NCBI GenBank assembly: GCA_014380365.1
Contig: JACMJZ010000025.1
Span: forward strand, 248,001-312,000
DNA: 64,000 nucleotides
Direction: 5' to 3'
Origin: Pyrinomonadaceae bacterium
GTDB lineage: Bacteria; Acidobacteriota; Blastocatellia; Pyrinomonadales; Pyrinomonadaceae
Position numbers and translations under genes: made by a program
In this document: one piece after another, positions 50,088-57,864 of the stretch
Layout of the letters: the number at the start of each line of letters is the position of its first letter
How positions within the stretch are numbered: position 1 is the stretch's first letter
Notes under the pieces: generated by a model
The model's database searches: none
Seen by the model: the letters and a program-made list of their open reading frames with translations, nothing else
What the model was told of the DNA's origin: nothing

Positions 50088-50754
50088 AAGAATACCATCT
50101 AACTGGCTGCAGGTTCTGCCAGGTTGTTTAATACTGCTCGTGGCAGCGGGTTGTAACAAAACCAGCTTGATGCGCAGCTCGGCAACCGTGGCGCCAGTGC
50201 CGTCACCGACCGCGATGCCGCTGCCCGCAAACGCGTCACCCCAGCTCAAACAATTCGTCGCAGCAGCGATTGACCAGAGCAAGATAACAACCGGCTACGA
50301 TCCGGCCTGGGTCAAAATCGATTATCCCAACGGCGATGTGCCTCCTGAAACCGGTGTTTGTTCCGATGTGGTCGTCCGCGCTTTTCGCAAGGCAGGTATC
50401 GATCTGCAAAAGGAAGTTCACGAAGATATGAAGCGCGCGTGGTCGGCGTATCCAACAAGGTGGGGAGCGCGCGGGACGGATACCAATATCGATCACCGTC
50501 GAGTCCTGAACCTCATGACCTACTTCGGGCGACAAAGTAAGTCTCTGCCACTTAGCACTGAACGCGCCGACTATCTACCGGGCGACGTGGTGGCCTGGGA
50601 GCTAAGTGAGGGTGTCGAGCATATCGGAGTCGTGACAAACCTCTCGTCGGAAACCAACAAGAACTTTTTGATTGTGCACAACATCGGCGCGGGCGCGCGA
50701 GTGGAAGACGTGCTGCTGGCATGGAAGATTATCGGCCACTATCGTACCTTCTGA
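50077..50754 (+). CDS. DUF1287 lipoprotein
   Basis: 225 residues. Lipoprotein signal (LPGCLILLVAAGC). The mature domain has TTGYDPAWVKIDYPNGDVPP, GVCSDVVVRAFR, DTNIDHRRVLNL, DYLPGDVVAW and a late HIGVVT, matching DUF1287, a putative NlpC/P60-like cysteine hydrolase family with Cys in GVC and His in EHIG. It overlaps the hydrolase gene by 11 bases. Confidence 0.9.
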   Translation: MRNKRIPSNWLQVLPGCLILLVAAGCNKTSLMRSSATVAPVPSPTAMPLPANASPQLKQFVAAAIDQSKITTGYDPAWVKIDYPNGDVPPETGVCSDVVVRAFRKAGIDLQKEVHEDMKRAWSAYPTRWGARGTDTNIDHRRVLNLMTYFGRQSKSLPLSTERADYLPGDVVAWELSEGVEHIGVVTNLSSETNKNFLIVHNIGAGARVEDVLLAWKIIGHYRTF

Positions 50755-50812
50755 GCTATAGTCGGCACCCCGAGCATGGGTTAACCTATCGCGATAAGGA
50801 CGCACATAAACC

Positions 50813-51277
50813 ATGAAGCGTAACTCGCTCTTCGGCACATTTCTTCTGCTGGCGATCATTCCATCATTTGTAGCGGCGCAAAATTCAGCAAACAAGCGCG
50901 AGGTTAAGACTATTGCTGCAATTCGGGCCGTGCTCGACGCACAGAGTGCCGCGTGGAATCGTGGAGATGTTGAAGGGTACATGAATGGGTATGAACGTTC
51001 CGGAGCAACGGTTTTGGTTTCTGGGGACAACGTCACGCGAGGTTGGCAAACCGTGCTCGACCGCTACAAGAGGAATTACAATTCGCGCGAGAAGATGGGG
51101 ACGCTGACTTTTTCTGAGCTTGAATTCAATTTGATTGGGAGCAACACCGCCACCGTGCTCGGACGCTGGCATCTGAAACGCAGCAGCGACGAACCGCATG
51201 GTCGTTTCACATTAATCTTCAAGAAAACAAAACAAGGCTGGAGAATCGTTCACGATCACACGTCGAGCGCAAGTTAG
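50813..51277 (+). CDS. Secreted SnoaL/DUF4440-like protein
   Basis: 154 residues with a signal peptide (MKRNSLFGTFLLLAIIPSFV, cleaved after VAAQ). NTF2-like cone fold: VLDAQSAAWNRGDVEGYMNG near the N-terminus and RFTLIFKKTKQGWRIVHDH near the end. A paralogue with the same tail lies at 59592-60248. Function unknown. Confidence 0.85.
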   Translation: MKRNSLFGTFLLLAIIPSFVAAQNSANKREVKTIAAIRAVLDAQSAAWNRGDVEGYMNGYERSGATVLVSGDNVTRGWQTVLDRYKRNYNSREKMGTLTFSELEFNLIGSNTATVLGRWHLKRSSDEPHGRFTLIFKKTKQGWRIVHDHTSSAS

Positions 51278-51311
51278 GTGTCTCAATCAACTGCGAATGG
51301 CTCATGGTTGG

Positions 51312-51416
51312 GAAGGGGGCTTCCACCCCAGCGGGGCTGCCCCGACGGGGACCCCGGGCTTGCCCCGCTCGACTTGGCAGCTATTCAATTGAAGCGGGGG
51401 CAAGCCCCCTTCCTGA
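51312..51416. repeat. GGGGCAAGCCC-type inverted repeat (family G)
   Basis: GGAAGGGGGCTTCCACCCCA and GCGGGGCTGCCCCGACGGGG in the left part pair with GCGGGGGCAAGCCCCCTTCC on the right, with the extra GACCCC/GGGGTC-like arms between. Spacer before the permease. Confidence 0.85.
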
Positions 51417-51458
51417 CCTGGAGATTTTCGATCTTGATATTTCGCTGGTGTCTATCTC

Positions 51459-52919
51459 TTGGCTAACGATACTCAAACACCAACATCGCCGCCTTCCAAA
51501 CTCGCCGCACTCGAAAGCGATGTTGAATCTCGCAGCGCCGTCTTCAAAAAAGAACTTGGCCTCTTCGACTTGGTTCTGACTCAGATTGTATTTGTGGTTG
51601 GGACGATCTGGGTGGGCTGGGCCGCCAAGCTCGGCGACCACCAGATGGTATTTTGGCTGCTCGCCATCGTTACGTTTTATCTGCCTCTGGCTGCGGTAGT
51701 TATTTTTCTCAACCGCTTGATGCCGCTCGAAGGTGGGGTCTATCAATGGGCCAAGCTGGCGTTCAACGACTTCGTTGCTTTCATGGTGGCCTGGAACCTC
51801 TGGATCTTTGGCATTCTGGTGATGTCAGGCATCGGGTTGATCATCAAGAGAAGCATCATTTACGCCATCGGGCCGCGCGCTGACTGGATGCGCGAGAATC
51901 GGTTGATGACTACTTTGATCTGCACTCTGTTGATGGTCATGATGATTGCGGCGTCGCGGCGAGGCCTGGTGCTCGGCAAATGGGTCCAGAATTTCGGCGG
52001 CGCGTTTTTGCTGATAACGTTTGCAACTCTGATTCTGCTGCCGTTCATCACCGCCGGCCGGGGCACGCTCGCTAACTACCACCCGTTTTCGACCAGTTTT
52101 CCAGAACTAAGTACCTACAACATTAACGTCTTCAGCAAACTTGCGGTGGGGGCACTCTCAGGCTTTGAATACATCGCCATTCTTGCAGGTGAATGTCGCG
52201 CGCCCGCGCGTAATATCAGTCGCTCGGTAATGATCTCCGCACCCATCATTGCTCTGATGTTTATCCTGGGCACGGGCTCGGTGCTGGCCTTTGTCCATCC
52301 GGACAACGTCGATCTAATCGGTCCCATCCCCCAAGTGCTCAGCCTGGCTTTCAGTTCGTTTGGCTGGGTATCAATGCTGGTATCACTCACTATTTTCGGT
52401 ATCGCGGCGCGGCAGATCGCTTTGATGAGTATTTACTTCGCCGGGAACACGCGTTTGCCGGTGGTTGCAGGCTGGGACAATTTGCTGCCGGAATGGTTTG
52501 CGCGTTTGCATGAGCGCCATCGTACACCGGTAAATTCGATCCTCTTTGTCGGCCTGATAACTCTGGCTTTCAGTCTTGCCAGCCTGATCGGCGTAAAGGA
52601 ACAGGAAGCGTTCCAGTTACAAGACAACGCGGCCACCACTTTCTATGCCTTGATTTACCTCGTGCTCTTTGCGATTCCCCTCGTGGCGATAAAGCGGTTT
52701 GGCGTCAAGGCCCCTCTCTGGCTCAAAGTTGCGGCGATTTCGGGTTTCCTGGTGTCGGTGGTTGCCTGTTTCTTCAGTCTCGTTCCAATTACTCAGGTCA
52801 GCAACCCTTTAATGTTTGCAATGAAGATAGTCGCAGTGGTGATTGGCGCTAACGCATTTGGAGTTGCGCTCTACAAGTTCCGCAAGAAGACAAGTTCAAC
52901 GACCATATCGTCGGGTTAG
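51459..52919 (+). CDS. APC-family amino acid permease
   Basis: 486 residues from a TTG start; no better start in frame before the first helix. About 12 membrane helices. N-terminal helix 1 FDLVLTQIVFVVGTIWVGW lacks the usual GSGI, and GFEYIAILAGECRAPARNIS is the conserved helix-6 loop. Substrate probably an amino acid or amine; not determinable here. Confidence 0.88.
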   Translation: MANDTQTPTSPPSKLAALESDVESRSAVFKKELGLFDLVLTQIVFVVGTIWVGWAAKLGDHQMVFWLLAIVTFYLPLAAVVIFLNRLMPLEGGVYQWAKLAFNDFVAFMVAWNLWIFGILVMSGIGLIIKRSIIYAIGPRADWMRENRLMTTLICTLLMVMMIAASRRGLVLGKWVQNFGGAFLLITFATLILLPFITAGRGTLANYHPFSTSFPELSTYNINVFSKLAVGALSGFEYIAILAGECRAPARNISRSVMISAPIIALMFILGTGSVLAFVHPDNVDLIGPIPQVLSLAFSSFGWVSMLVSLTIFGIAARQIALMSIYFAGNTRLPVVAGWDNLLPEWFARLHERHRTPVNSILFVGLITLAFSLASLIGVKEQEAFQLQDNAATTFYALIYLVLFAIPLVAIKRFGVKAPLWLKVAAISGFLVSVVACFFSLVPITQVSNPLMFAMKIVAVVIGANAFGVALYKFRKKTSSTTISSG

Positions 52920-53008
52920 TCACATAACGCTAGCCTTCAGATCAATCCTGTGATAAACCCTCCGCACGCAGAACGCGAAAAGTTCCTAAGCCCCAAAGGA
53001 GATTGAGG

Positions 53009-53428
53009 ATGAGTGTAAACACTGGACGGGTAGTGCTGGGCGGTTTACTTGCAGGACTCGTGCTGAACATCGGAGAGTTTATTTTTAACGACTTCGTGGT
53101 CGGGACGCAGATGAAAGCCTGGCTCGCCGCGCATAATTTTGCTGAGCCGACAGGAAAATTCGTCGCCACAGCGGTTGGCCTCACTTTTGTTATGGGAATC
53201 GTGATGGTCTTTACATATGCGCTGATCCGTTCGCGACTCGGACCCGGCGTAAACACAGCCATCGTTGCTGGCTTGATCACTTGGTTTGCTGTTTACCTTT
53301 ATGTGGGGATCATCAACGGCGTGCTGTTTGGCTTTACGGTTAACATGATTGGAATATCTATCGTTTGGGGTCTCGTCGAATACGTGCTCGCCGCCATCGC
53401 CGGGGCCTGGCTTTACAAAGAAGCCTGA
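53009..53428 (+). CDS. Four-helix membrane protein, unknown
   Basis: 139 residues from ATG 53009, eight bases after AAAGGAG. Four hydrophobic helices with Gly-rich faces (VVLGGLLAGLVLNIGEFIF, IIWGLVEYVLAAIAGAWLY-like end). A polar loop FNDFVVGTQMKAW lies between helices 1 and 2. No family recognised. Confidence 0.75.
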   Translation: MSVNTGRVVLGGLLAGLVLNIGEFIFNDFVVGTQMKAWLAAHNFAEPTGKFVATAVGLTFVMGIVMVFTYALIRSRLGPGVNTAIVAGLITWFAVYLYVGIINGVLFGFTVNMIGISIVWGLVEYVLAAIAGAWLYKEA

Positions 53429-53444
53429 TAGGACAGCGTAGAAG

Positions 53445-54722
53445 TTGGCAAGTTCACTCGCCGTAATTAATTGCTCACAACTCGTCACTCTCAACGGGCC
53501 TGCTCGTCCGCGGGTCGGGGCCGAGTTGCGTGATCTGCAAATCATCAACGATGGCGCGATGCTCGTCGTGGGCGATCGAATCGATAAGGTTGGCCTACGA
53601 GCCGAAATCGAGCTTTTAATAGAAAATAGCTACGCCGATTCCGAGCTGATCGACGCCGGCGGTCGAGTTGTCATGCCGGGTTTTGTAGATGCGCACACGC
53701 ACCCGGTGTTTGTAGGCACGCGCGCCAGCGAGTTTGAAGAACGCGCTGCCGGCGCCACCTACCAGGAAATTGCCGCGCGCGGGGGCGGCATTCAATCCAC
53801 CGTAAACGCCACGCGCGCCGCGACCATCGATCAACTCGTGGCGGCGGGGCGCCGTTATTCCGAGTGGTTTCTGCGCACCGGCACTACGACGGTGGAAGCC
53901 AAGTCGGGCTACGGTCTTTCGCTTGCAGACGAGCTGAAGATCCTGCGGGCGATCAAGCAGCTCGACCAGGAAACCGCGCTTCGTTATGTGCCGACGTTTC
54001 TGGGCGCACACTCTATTCCGCCGGAGTATCGCTCGCGGCGGGGAGATTACATTTCGCTTATCGTCAATGAAATGCTGCCGCAGGTAGCGCGCGAGGAGCT
54101 GGCTGAGTTTTGCGATGTGTTCTGCGAGGAAAGTGTTTTTACTACTGCTGAGTCGCGGCAGATTCTTTCTGCGGCACGAAATCATGGGCTGGGACTTAGA
54201 ATCCACGCTGATCAGCTTTCGCTTTCGGGCGGGGCGAAACTGGCAGCCGAGCTACGCACCGCCACCGCCGATCACCTTGAACACACCGATGGGGCGGGAA
54301 TCGCCGCTTTGAAATCTGCCGGAGTTCAGCCAGTGCTTTTGCCGGGTTCAGTCTATGCGCTCGGCTCGAGTCGTTATCCGAAGGCAAGGGAAATGATTGA
54401 CGCGGGTCTCGCCCTGGTGCTGGCCACTGACTTCAATCCCGGTTCATCGCCCACGCCCTCGATGCCGATGGTTCTTTCGCTCGCTGCTACGCACATGAAG
54501 ATGTTGCCGGCGGAATCTGTGACCGCAACTACAGTCAATGCTGCTTACAGTCTTGGGCGCGGCGACGAGATTGGTTCACTGGAAGCGGGAAAGCGTGCCG
54601 ACTTTGTAGTTCATGACTGCGACGACTACCGCGACCTCGCGTACTTTTTTGGCATTGAACACCCCTGGAAAGTCTTTGCCGGTGGACGTCTGGCCCACCA
54701 GCGCGCATCGTCGGGGCAGTAG
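53445..54722 (+). CDS. hutI: Imidazolonepropionase
   Basis: 425 residues from a TTG start. Third enzyme of histidine degradation, hydrolysing imidazolonepropionate to formiminoglutamate. Metal motif [35 protein letters not shown] and [15 protein letters not shown] are diagnostic. No other hut gene is in the window. The last codons and the stop (GGGGCAGTAG) lie in the left arm of a family F hairpin. Confidence 0.95.
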   Translation: MASSLAVINCSQLVTLNGPARPRVGAELRDLQIINDGAMLVVGDRIDKVGLRAEIELLIENSYADSELIDAGGRVVMPGFVDAHTHPVFVGTRASEFEERAAGATYQEIAARGGGIQSTVNATRAATIDQLVAAGRRYSEWFLRTGTTTVEAKSGYGLSLADELKILRAIKQLDQETALRYVPTFLGAHSIPPEYRSRRGDYISLIVNEMLPQVAREELAEFCDVFCEESVFTTAESRQILSAARNHGLGLRIHADQLSLSGGAKLAAELRTATADHLEHTDGAGIAALKSAGVQPVLLPGSVYALGSSRYPKAREMIDAGLALVLATDFNPGSSPTPSMPMVLSLAATHMKMLPAESVTATTVNAAYSLGRGDEIGSLEAGKRADFVVHDCDDYRDLAYFFGIEHPWKVFAGGRLAHQRASSGQ

Positions 54723-54794
54723 CCCGACCGTTAGGGAGGGCGTCGTGCTTCCTCGTTGAGCAAACGCCCTCCCTGACTGTCGGGCTACTGCCCC
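54713..54794. repeat. Family F hairpin covering the hutI stop
   Basis: GGGGCAGTAGCCCGACCGTT... (54713-54741) and its complement ...TCGGGCTACTGCCCC (54764-54794). The hutI stop codon is inside the left arm. Confidence 0.9.
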
Positions 54795-54804
54795 AATATT
54801 TTTG

Positions 54805-54834
54805 TTGACGCTGCGATCCCCGGTATTTTATTAT
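54805..54834 (+). promoter_or_regulatory. Sigma70-type promoter for a small transcript
   Basis: TTGACG (54805-54810), 18-base spacer, TATTAT (54829-54834). The predicted start is near 54841. It is independent of hutI, being downstream of the hutI hairpin. Confidence 0.6.
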
Positions 54835-54870
54835 CCCCTCCAACACTGGAAAGGAGGTGATTGAAAATAT

Positions 54871-54906
54871 ATGAGTTTTAATTACAGTGAGGTGGCTGCG
54901 GCCTGA
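54871..54906 (+). CDS. 11-codon mini-ORF after a full-strength Shine-Dalgarno
   Basis: ATG AGT TTT ... GCC TGA, encoding MSFNYSEVAAA. It would be a leader-type peptide; the length and Ala run at the end give no clue to an amino-acid attenuator. Spacing from AGGAGG is 13 bases, longer than optimal. Confidence 0.35.
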   Translation: MSFNYSEVAAA

Positions 54907-55023
54907 CCTCTGAACCAAATCTGATTGTTAGGATTAGAGTTCAGTCGTCTAACTGCTAGTGCTCCTCCTTTTCAGGAAACAGCACTTGCCAGTTAGCCTC
55001 AGGCCAATCCGAACAGTTCACCG

Positions 55024-55058
55024 GAAGCCGTCCATGATTACTCGTGGACGGCTTCTTT
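55024..55058 (+). terminator. Rho-independent terminator
   Basis: GAAGCCGTCCA (55024-55034) pairs perfectly with TGGACGGCTTC (55045-55055) around a 10-base loop, followed by TTTC. It ends the small transcript. Confidence 0.75.
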
Positions 55059-55110
55059 CACGTTTGATTAGACCCGCGATGCGCGAAGCCGGATTCTGGA
55101 GAGAAACCAA

Positions 55111-56700
55111 TCACCAGCAGCCGGCCTCCCAACTAGCGACTTCATAACAACTCCAATCCGTTTCGCCGACGGGATCGCAGTGGTACAACACCCAATAGTA
55201 GGGCGTGCAGTCATTAATATGGCCGCCACCGGGTGGTTCGCCGGGTCCGGGTCCACCACCGCCAAGTGTGAAACATATCCACGAGCAACTCGGAGAAGGG
55301 AGAAACTCCAGTGTTCCAGAGCATTGAGGGGGTTCTGGGGTGGGTTGGGGACACGCCGGCCGGACGCAACAGTTACCCTCGGCATTGTAAAGCGGAGGGC
55401 AACCTCCGGTTTCTATGCCAATCTCCGGTAGGTCAGGATTTGTGCAGTAGTCCCTTGGGATACCACTCGTGCAGTTACCCGCAGCGGTAAACGGACACGG
55501 TATTGGTGTCGGCGAGGGTGTGGGAGTTGGTGTAGGAGTAGGCGTTGGCGTAGGAGTTGGAGTGGGAGTAGGAGTTGGGTTTGATGAGCAAGGGGAAGTG
55601 ACAGCATAGGGACAGTTGTGCCAATAACTGACTTCATCTTCCCACACATGACAAGCCCTGTAGTTGATGGTGACATTCTTGCAATTGCCGGGATAAAAAC
55701 AAAACCTCTCTTCGGTACGATGGACTAAACGGCAGTGGATCCCCGCGCAAGCGTAAGCATCATCGTATTCGTATACGTACAGACATCCCGCAGCTGTACA
55801 GCATGAGTCTGGTGTCGGATTCGCTTTGCTCGAAGTGGTTGTCACAAGACTTGAGGCTGCCGTAGAAAAAAAAGTAGCTGGCAGATTTCTCGCCAGCTCA
55901 CCTCCTAACCGCTTCCACGTAGCTAAGTCTCTTTTGACCGAGAATTGCGCATGGTGTGCTCTTGATGAGTCTAATTCAGGTACTTGCGGGCAAACGCCGG
56001 GGCCTGACTGTTTCTCCGGAGTTGGCCAAGGAGCACCATCGGTTGAGCGAAAGCCAGTCCCATCGCCGAAGTTAAGCTCTTGGAATATCAATTCGAATCT
56101 CTTCGGCTTTGGCCAGTCTTTACCCCGCCGATAATTGCCCCAATCCAGTTCGCTACCACCGTCGATCTTAAAAACATGAGTTTGACCGGGCTTCAGCGAT
56201 AAGTCGTCACTCTTCGCACCGGAAGCAAAGTTCAGAAACTTCGGGTCCCCAAATCGGAGGTCAAAAAGCATGTTACCTGTGCCGACCTGTAATTCGGGAA
56301 GATTCAAGAGCACTACGAGGTAATAGATCGGTTTGTTTCCGGTATTCTTGACCTCAAGCTCTAAATCGCGAACCCAGCGGTCATTGTTGAGATCCTTAAA
56401 TGCCTTCTCTTTCTCCGCCTTGATCTTGACCTTGATAGGCAGGTGCTGGGGCAGCTTGTCTTCAACCTGTCGTTCTTCCGAAAGTTGTGATTGTTTCTTT
56501 TCGTTTTCCTGAGTTGCTTTCAATAAAGCAATCTCCTGGCTGGTGGGCTTGTTTTTTATATGGTCCTTCCCGCGCAGCACTGTCATGCTGATTGGTTTCC
56601 GACGCTGGTTTGATTGACCGCTGATGTAACGGGTGCCAACGATTAAGCAGCCCGATATCACGAGGAACGAAAGGGCTAGACTGAGGCGCTTATGTAGCAT
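55111..56700 (-). CDS. Secreted Cys-rich protein with a PT repeat, paralogue 1
   Basis: 529 residues. Signal peptide MLHKRLSLALSFLVISGCLI. A conserved N-terminal ~230 residues has a beta-rich domain (ELEVKNTGNKPIYYLVVLL, FELIFQELNFGDGTGF). A cysteine-rich region with about 30 Cys follows, interrupted by a run of Pro-Thr dipeptides encoded by a GGAGTTGGTGTA-type microsatellite at 55505-55580. Extracellular, probably disulphide-bonded. The paralogue at 56884-57687 shares the N-terminal 230 residues. Unknown family. Confidence 0.82.
   Translation of the reverse strand: MLHKRLSLALSFLVISGCLIVGTRYISGQSNQRRKPISMTVLRGKDHIKNKPTSQEIALLKATQENEKKQSQLSEERQVEDKLPQHLPIKVKIKAEKEKAFKDLNNDRWVRDLELEVKNTGNKPIYYLVVLLNLPELQVGTGNMLFDLRFGDPKFLNFASGAKSDDLSLKPGQTHVFKIDGGSELDWGNYRRGKDWPKPKRFELIFQELNFGDGTGFRSTDGAPWPTPEKQSGPGVCPQVPELDSSRAHHAQFSVKRDLATWKRLGGELARNLPATFFSTAASSLVTTTSSKANPTPDSCCTAAGCLYVYEYDDAYACAGIHCRLVHRTEERFCFYPGNCKNVTINYRACHVWEDEVSYWHNCPYAVTSPCSSNPTPTPTPTPTPTPTPTPTPTPSPTPIPCPFTAAGNCTSGIPRDYCTNPDLPEIGIETGGCPPLYNAEGNCCVRPACPQPTPEPPQCSGTLEFLPSPSCSWICFTLGGGGPGPGEPPGGGHINDCTPYYWVLYHCDPVGETDWSCYEVASWEAGCW
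55497..55583 (-). repeat. Coding microsatellite (Pro-Thr)n
   Basis: Degenerate GGAGTTGGTGTAGGAGTAGG-like hexamers on the + strand encode alternating Thr-Pro on the minus strand. Length is likely variable between strains. Confidence 0.85.
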
Positions 56701-56883
56701 GGGGTCTCCTTAACGTTTGGGAGGACGGCTGGAGTCAATGGGTAACTGCTTGTTTCGATTCTGATCTAACCGTAAAGATGGCCAGGGGTCAATACTGAAA
56801 CGGTAGTTAGTTATTCCTAACGGGTACCCATGTACGCTGGAGACCGAAAGAGCGTTGCAATCGAGGCGGGGAAACGGGAACTT
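56701..56883. other. Intergenic region, first copy of the duplicated segment
   Basis: Shares words such as GGAGTCAATGGGTAACTGCT, CGATTCTGATCTA and GAAACGGGAACTTC with 57688-57864. It presumably carries the promoter of the paralogue on its left. Confidence 0.7.
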
Positions 56884-57687
56884 CTAAATGGTCAACAAAC
56901 CGAATCGTAACGAAACGGAATCATCGTCTAGGCGTTGTTGCTGGTGAGCCGCGTTTTCTTTCGCGTTACGCTCCGTAAGATCTTCAAGAGGCTGATTTGG
57001 GCAAATACCAAAGCTGGATTGTTGGTTGGTCTGGCGGGGCAGCGCAAGTCCGTCCGTTCCCGCGTAACCCGTGCCATCTCCGAAACTCAGGTATTGAAAT
57101 ACTATTTGGATCTTTTTCGGGTATGGGCGATTCTCTTTCCGCCAAACGACATCCCACGCCTCTAACTGGCCCGGATGAACCTTGAAAATGTATGACTCGC
57201 CGGACTTAATAGAGATATCGTCAGGATCCGCCTTCACCCTTAGGTCTCCCAGTTCAACTCTTCCATAATTGAGCGGGGCTATGATGCGGAACCCCTTAGC
57301 AGCCCTTACATCAGTGACCGCCAGCAAGGTCAGCGAGTAGATAGGTTTATCACCTGTGTTCGTAACTTCAAGCTCAAAGTCGCGCGCCCAACGCTCATTT
57401 TTCAAATCCCTAAACTCCTTTTCCTTCTCCTTCCTTATCTTGATTTTAAGTGGAACGTGCTTCGGAATCTCATCCTCTAGCTTTCTTTCGTTTTCTTGCG
57501 GAGCTTTGAAGTACGCAATCTCCAGGCTGGTGGGCTTGTTCTTAATATGGTGCTTCCCACGCAGCACTGTCATGCTTATTGGTTTCCGCTGCTGGCTTGA
57601 TTGACTGCTGACATAACGGGTAGCCACGCTTGAGCTGCCCGATATCACGAGGAACGAAAGGGCTAGACTGAGGCGCTTATGTAGCAT
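56884..57687 (-). CDS. Secreted protein, paralogue 2, truncated by the duplication joint
   Basis: 267 residues with the same signal peptide and N-terminal domain as 55111-56700 (MTVLRGKHHIKNKPTS, FGDGTGYAGTDGLALP). The Cys-rich and PT parts are missing. The last ~22 codons (AAHQQQRLDDDSVSLRFGLL) are antisense of a copied fragment of the start of the GT39-like gene. So the C-terminus is a product of rearrangement; function may be lost or altered. Confidence 0.8.
   Translation of the reverse strand: MLHKRLSLALSFLVISGSSSVATRYVSSQSSQQRKPISMTVLRGKHHIKNKPTSLEIAYFKAPQENERKLEDEIPKHVPLKIKIRKEKEKEFRDLKNERWARDFELEVTNTGDKPIYSLTLLAVTDVRAAKGFRIIAPLNYGRVELGDLRVKADPDDISIKSGESYIFKVHPGQLEAWDVVWRKENRPYPKKIQIVFQYLSFGDGTGYAGTDGLALPRQTNQQSSFGICPNQPLEDLTERNAKENAAHQQQRLDDDSVSLRFGLLTI
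56886..56965 (+). pseudogene. Copied 5' fragment of the GT39-like gene
   Basis: ATGGTCAACAAACCGAATCG at 56887 repeats the start of the gene at 57865, and similarity continues for about 80 bases with a one-base deletion (TAACGAAACGG against TAAGCGAAACGG) that breaks the frame. It then runs into the tail of paralogue 2. It marks the duplication joint. Confidence 0.85.
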
Positions 57688-57864
57688 ATTTTCTCCTTAG
57701 AGGTTGAGAGGACGTTGGAGTCAATGGGTAACTGCTCCGGCTTCGATTCGGATCTACCAGTAAAGAGGCCAGAGGTCAATGAGATCCTGTAAGCATAGTT
57801 AGCTGTTCCTACTGGAGTGCCTCAGGTCCGCTGATCGAAAAGCGCGTGAAACGGGAACTTCCTA

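Larger units (their letters stand above)
54841..55058 (+). ncRNA. Candidate structured small RNA with mini-ORF and anti-Shine-Dalgarno loop
   Basis: A self-contained unit in the spacer 54723-55110. After the promoter, AAAGGAGGTGAT (54850-54861) is a 12-base perfect complement of the usual 16S rRNA 3' end. The ORF MSFNYSEVAAA (54871-54906) follows, though 13 bases separate AGGAGG and ATG. A hairpin (GAGGT...ACCTC, 54889-54910) covers its stop. A two-part stem, CTAACTG/CAGTTAG (54949-54955 with 54990-54996) and AGTGCT/AGCACT (54958-54963 with 54981-54986), presents the loop CCTCCTTTTCAGGAAAC. An 11-bp terminator closes the unit. The loop is itself anti-Shine-Dalgarno sequence. No known RNA family is recognised; transcription is inference. 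Confidence 0.55.

Noticed and set aside
51304-51579. Short open frames over the 51.3 kb hairpin
   Set aside because: They arise from the stop-poor GC-rich arms and end inside the permease gene in another frame.
54850-54906. Leader peptide attenuating hutI
   Set aside because: It lies downstream of hutI and has no His codons; the next gene downstream is on the other strand.
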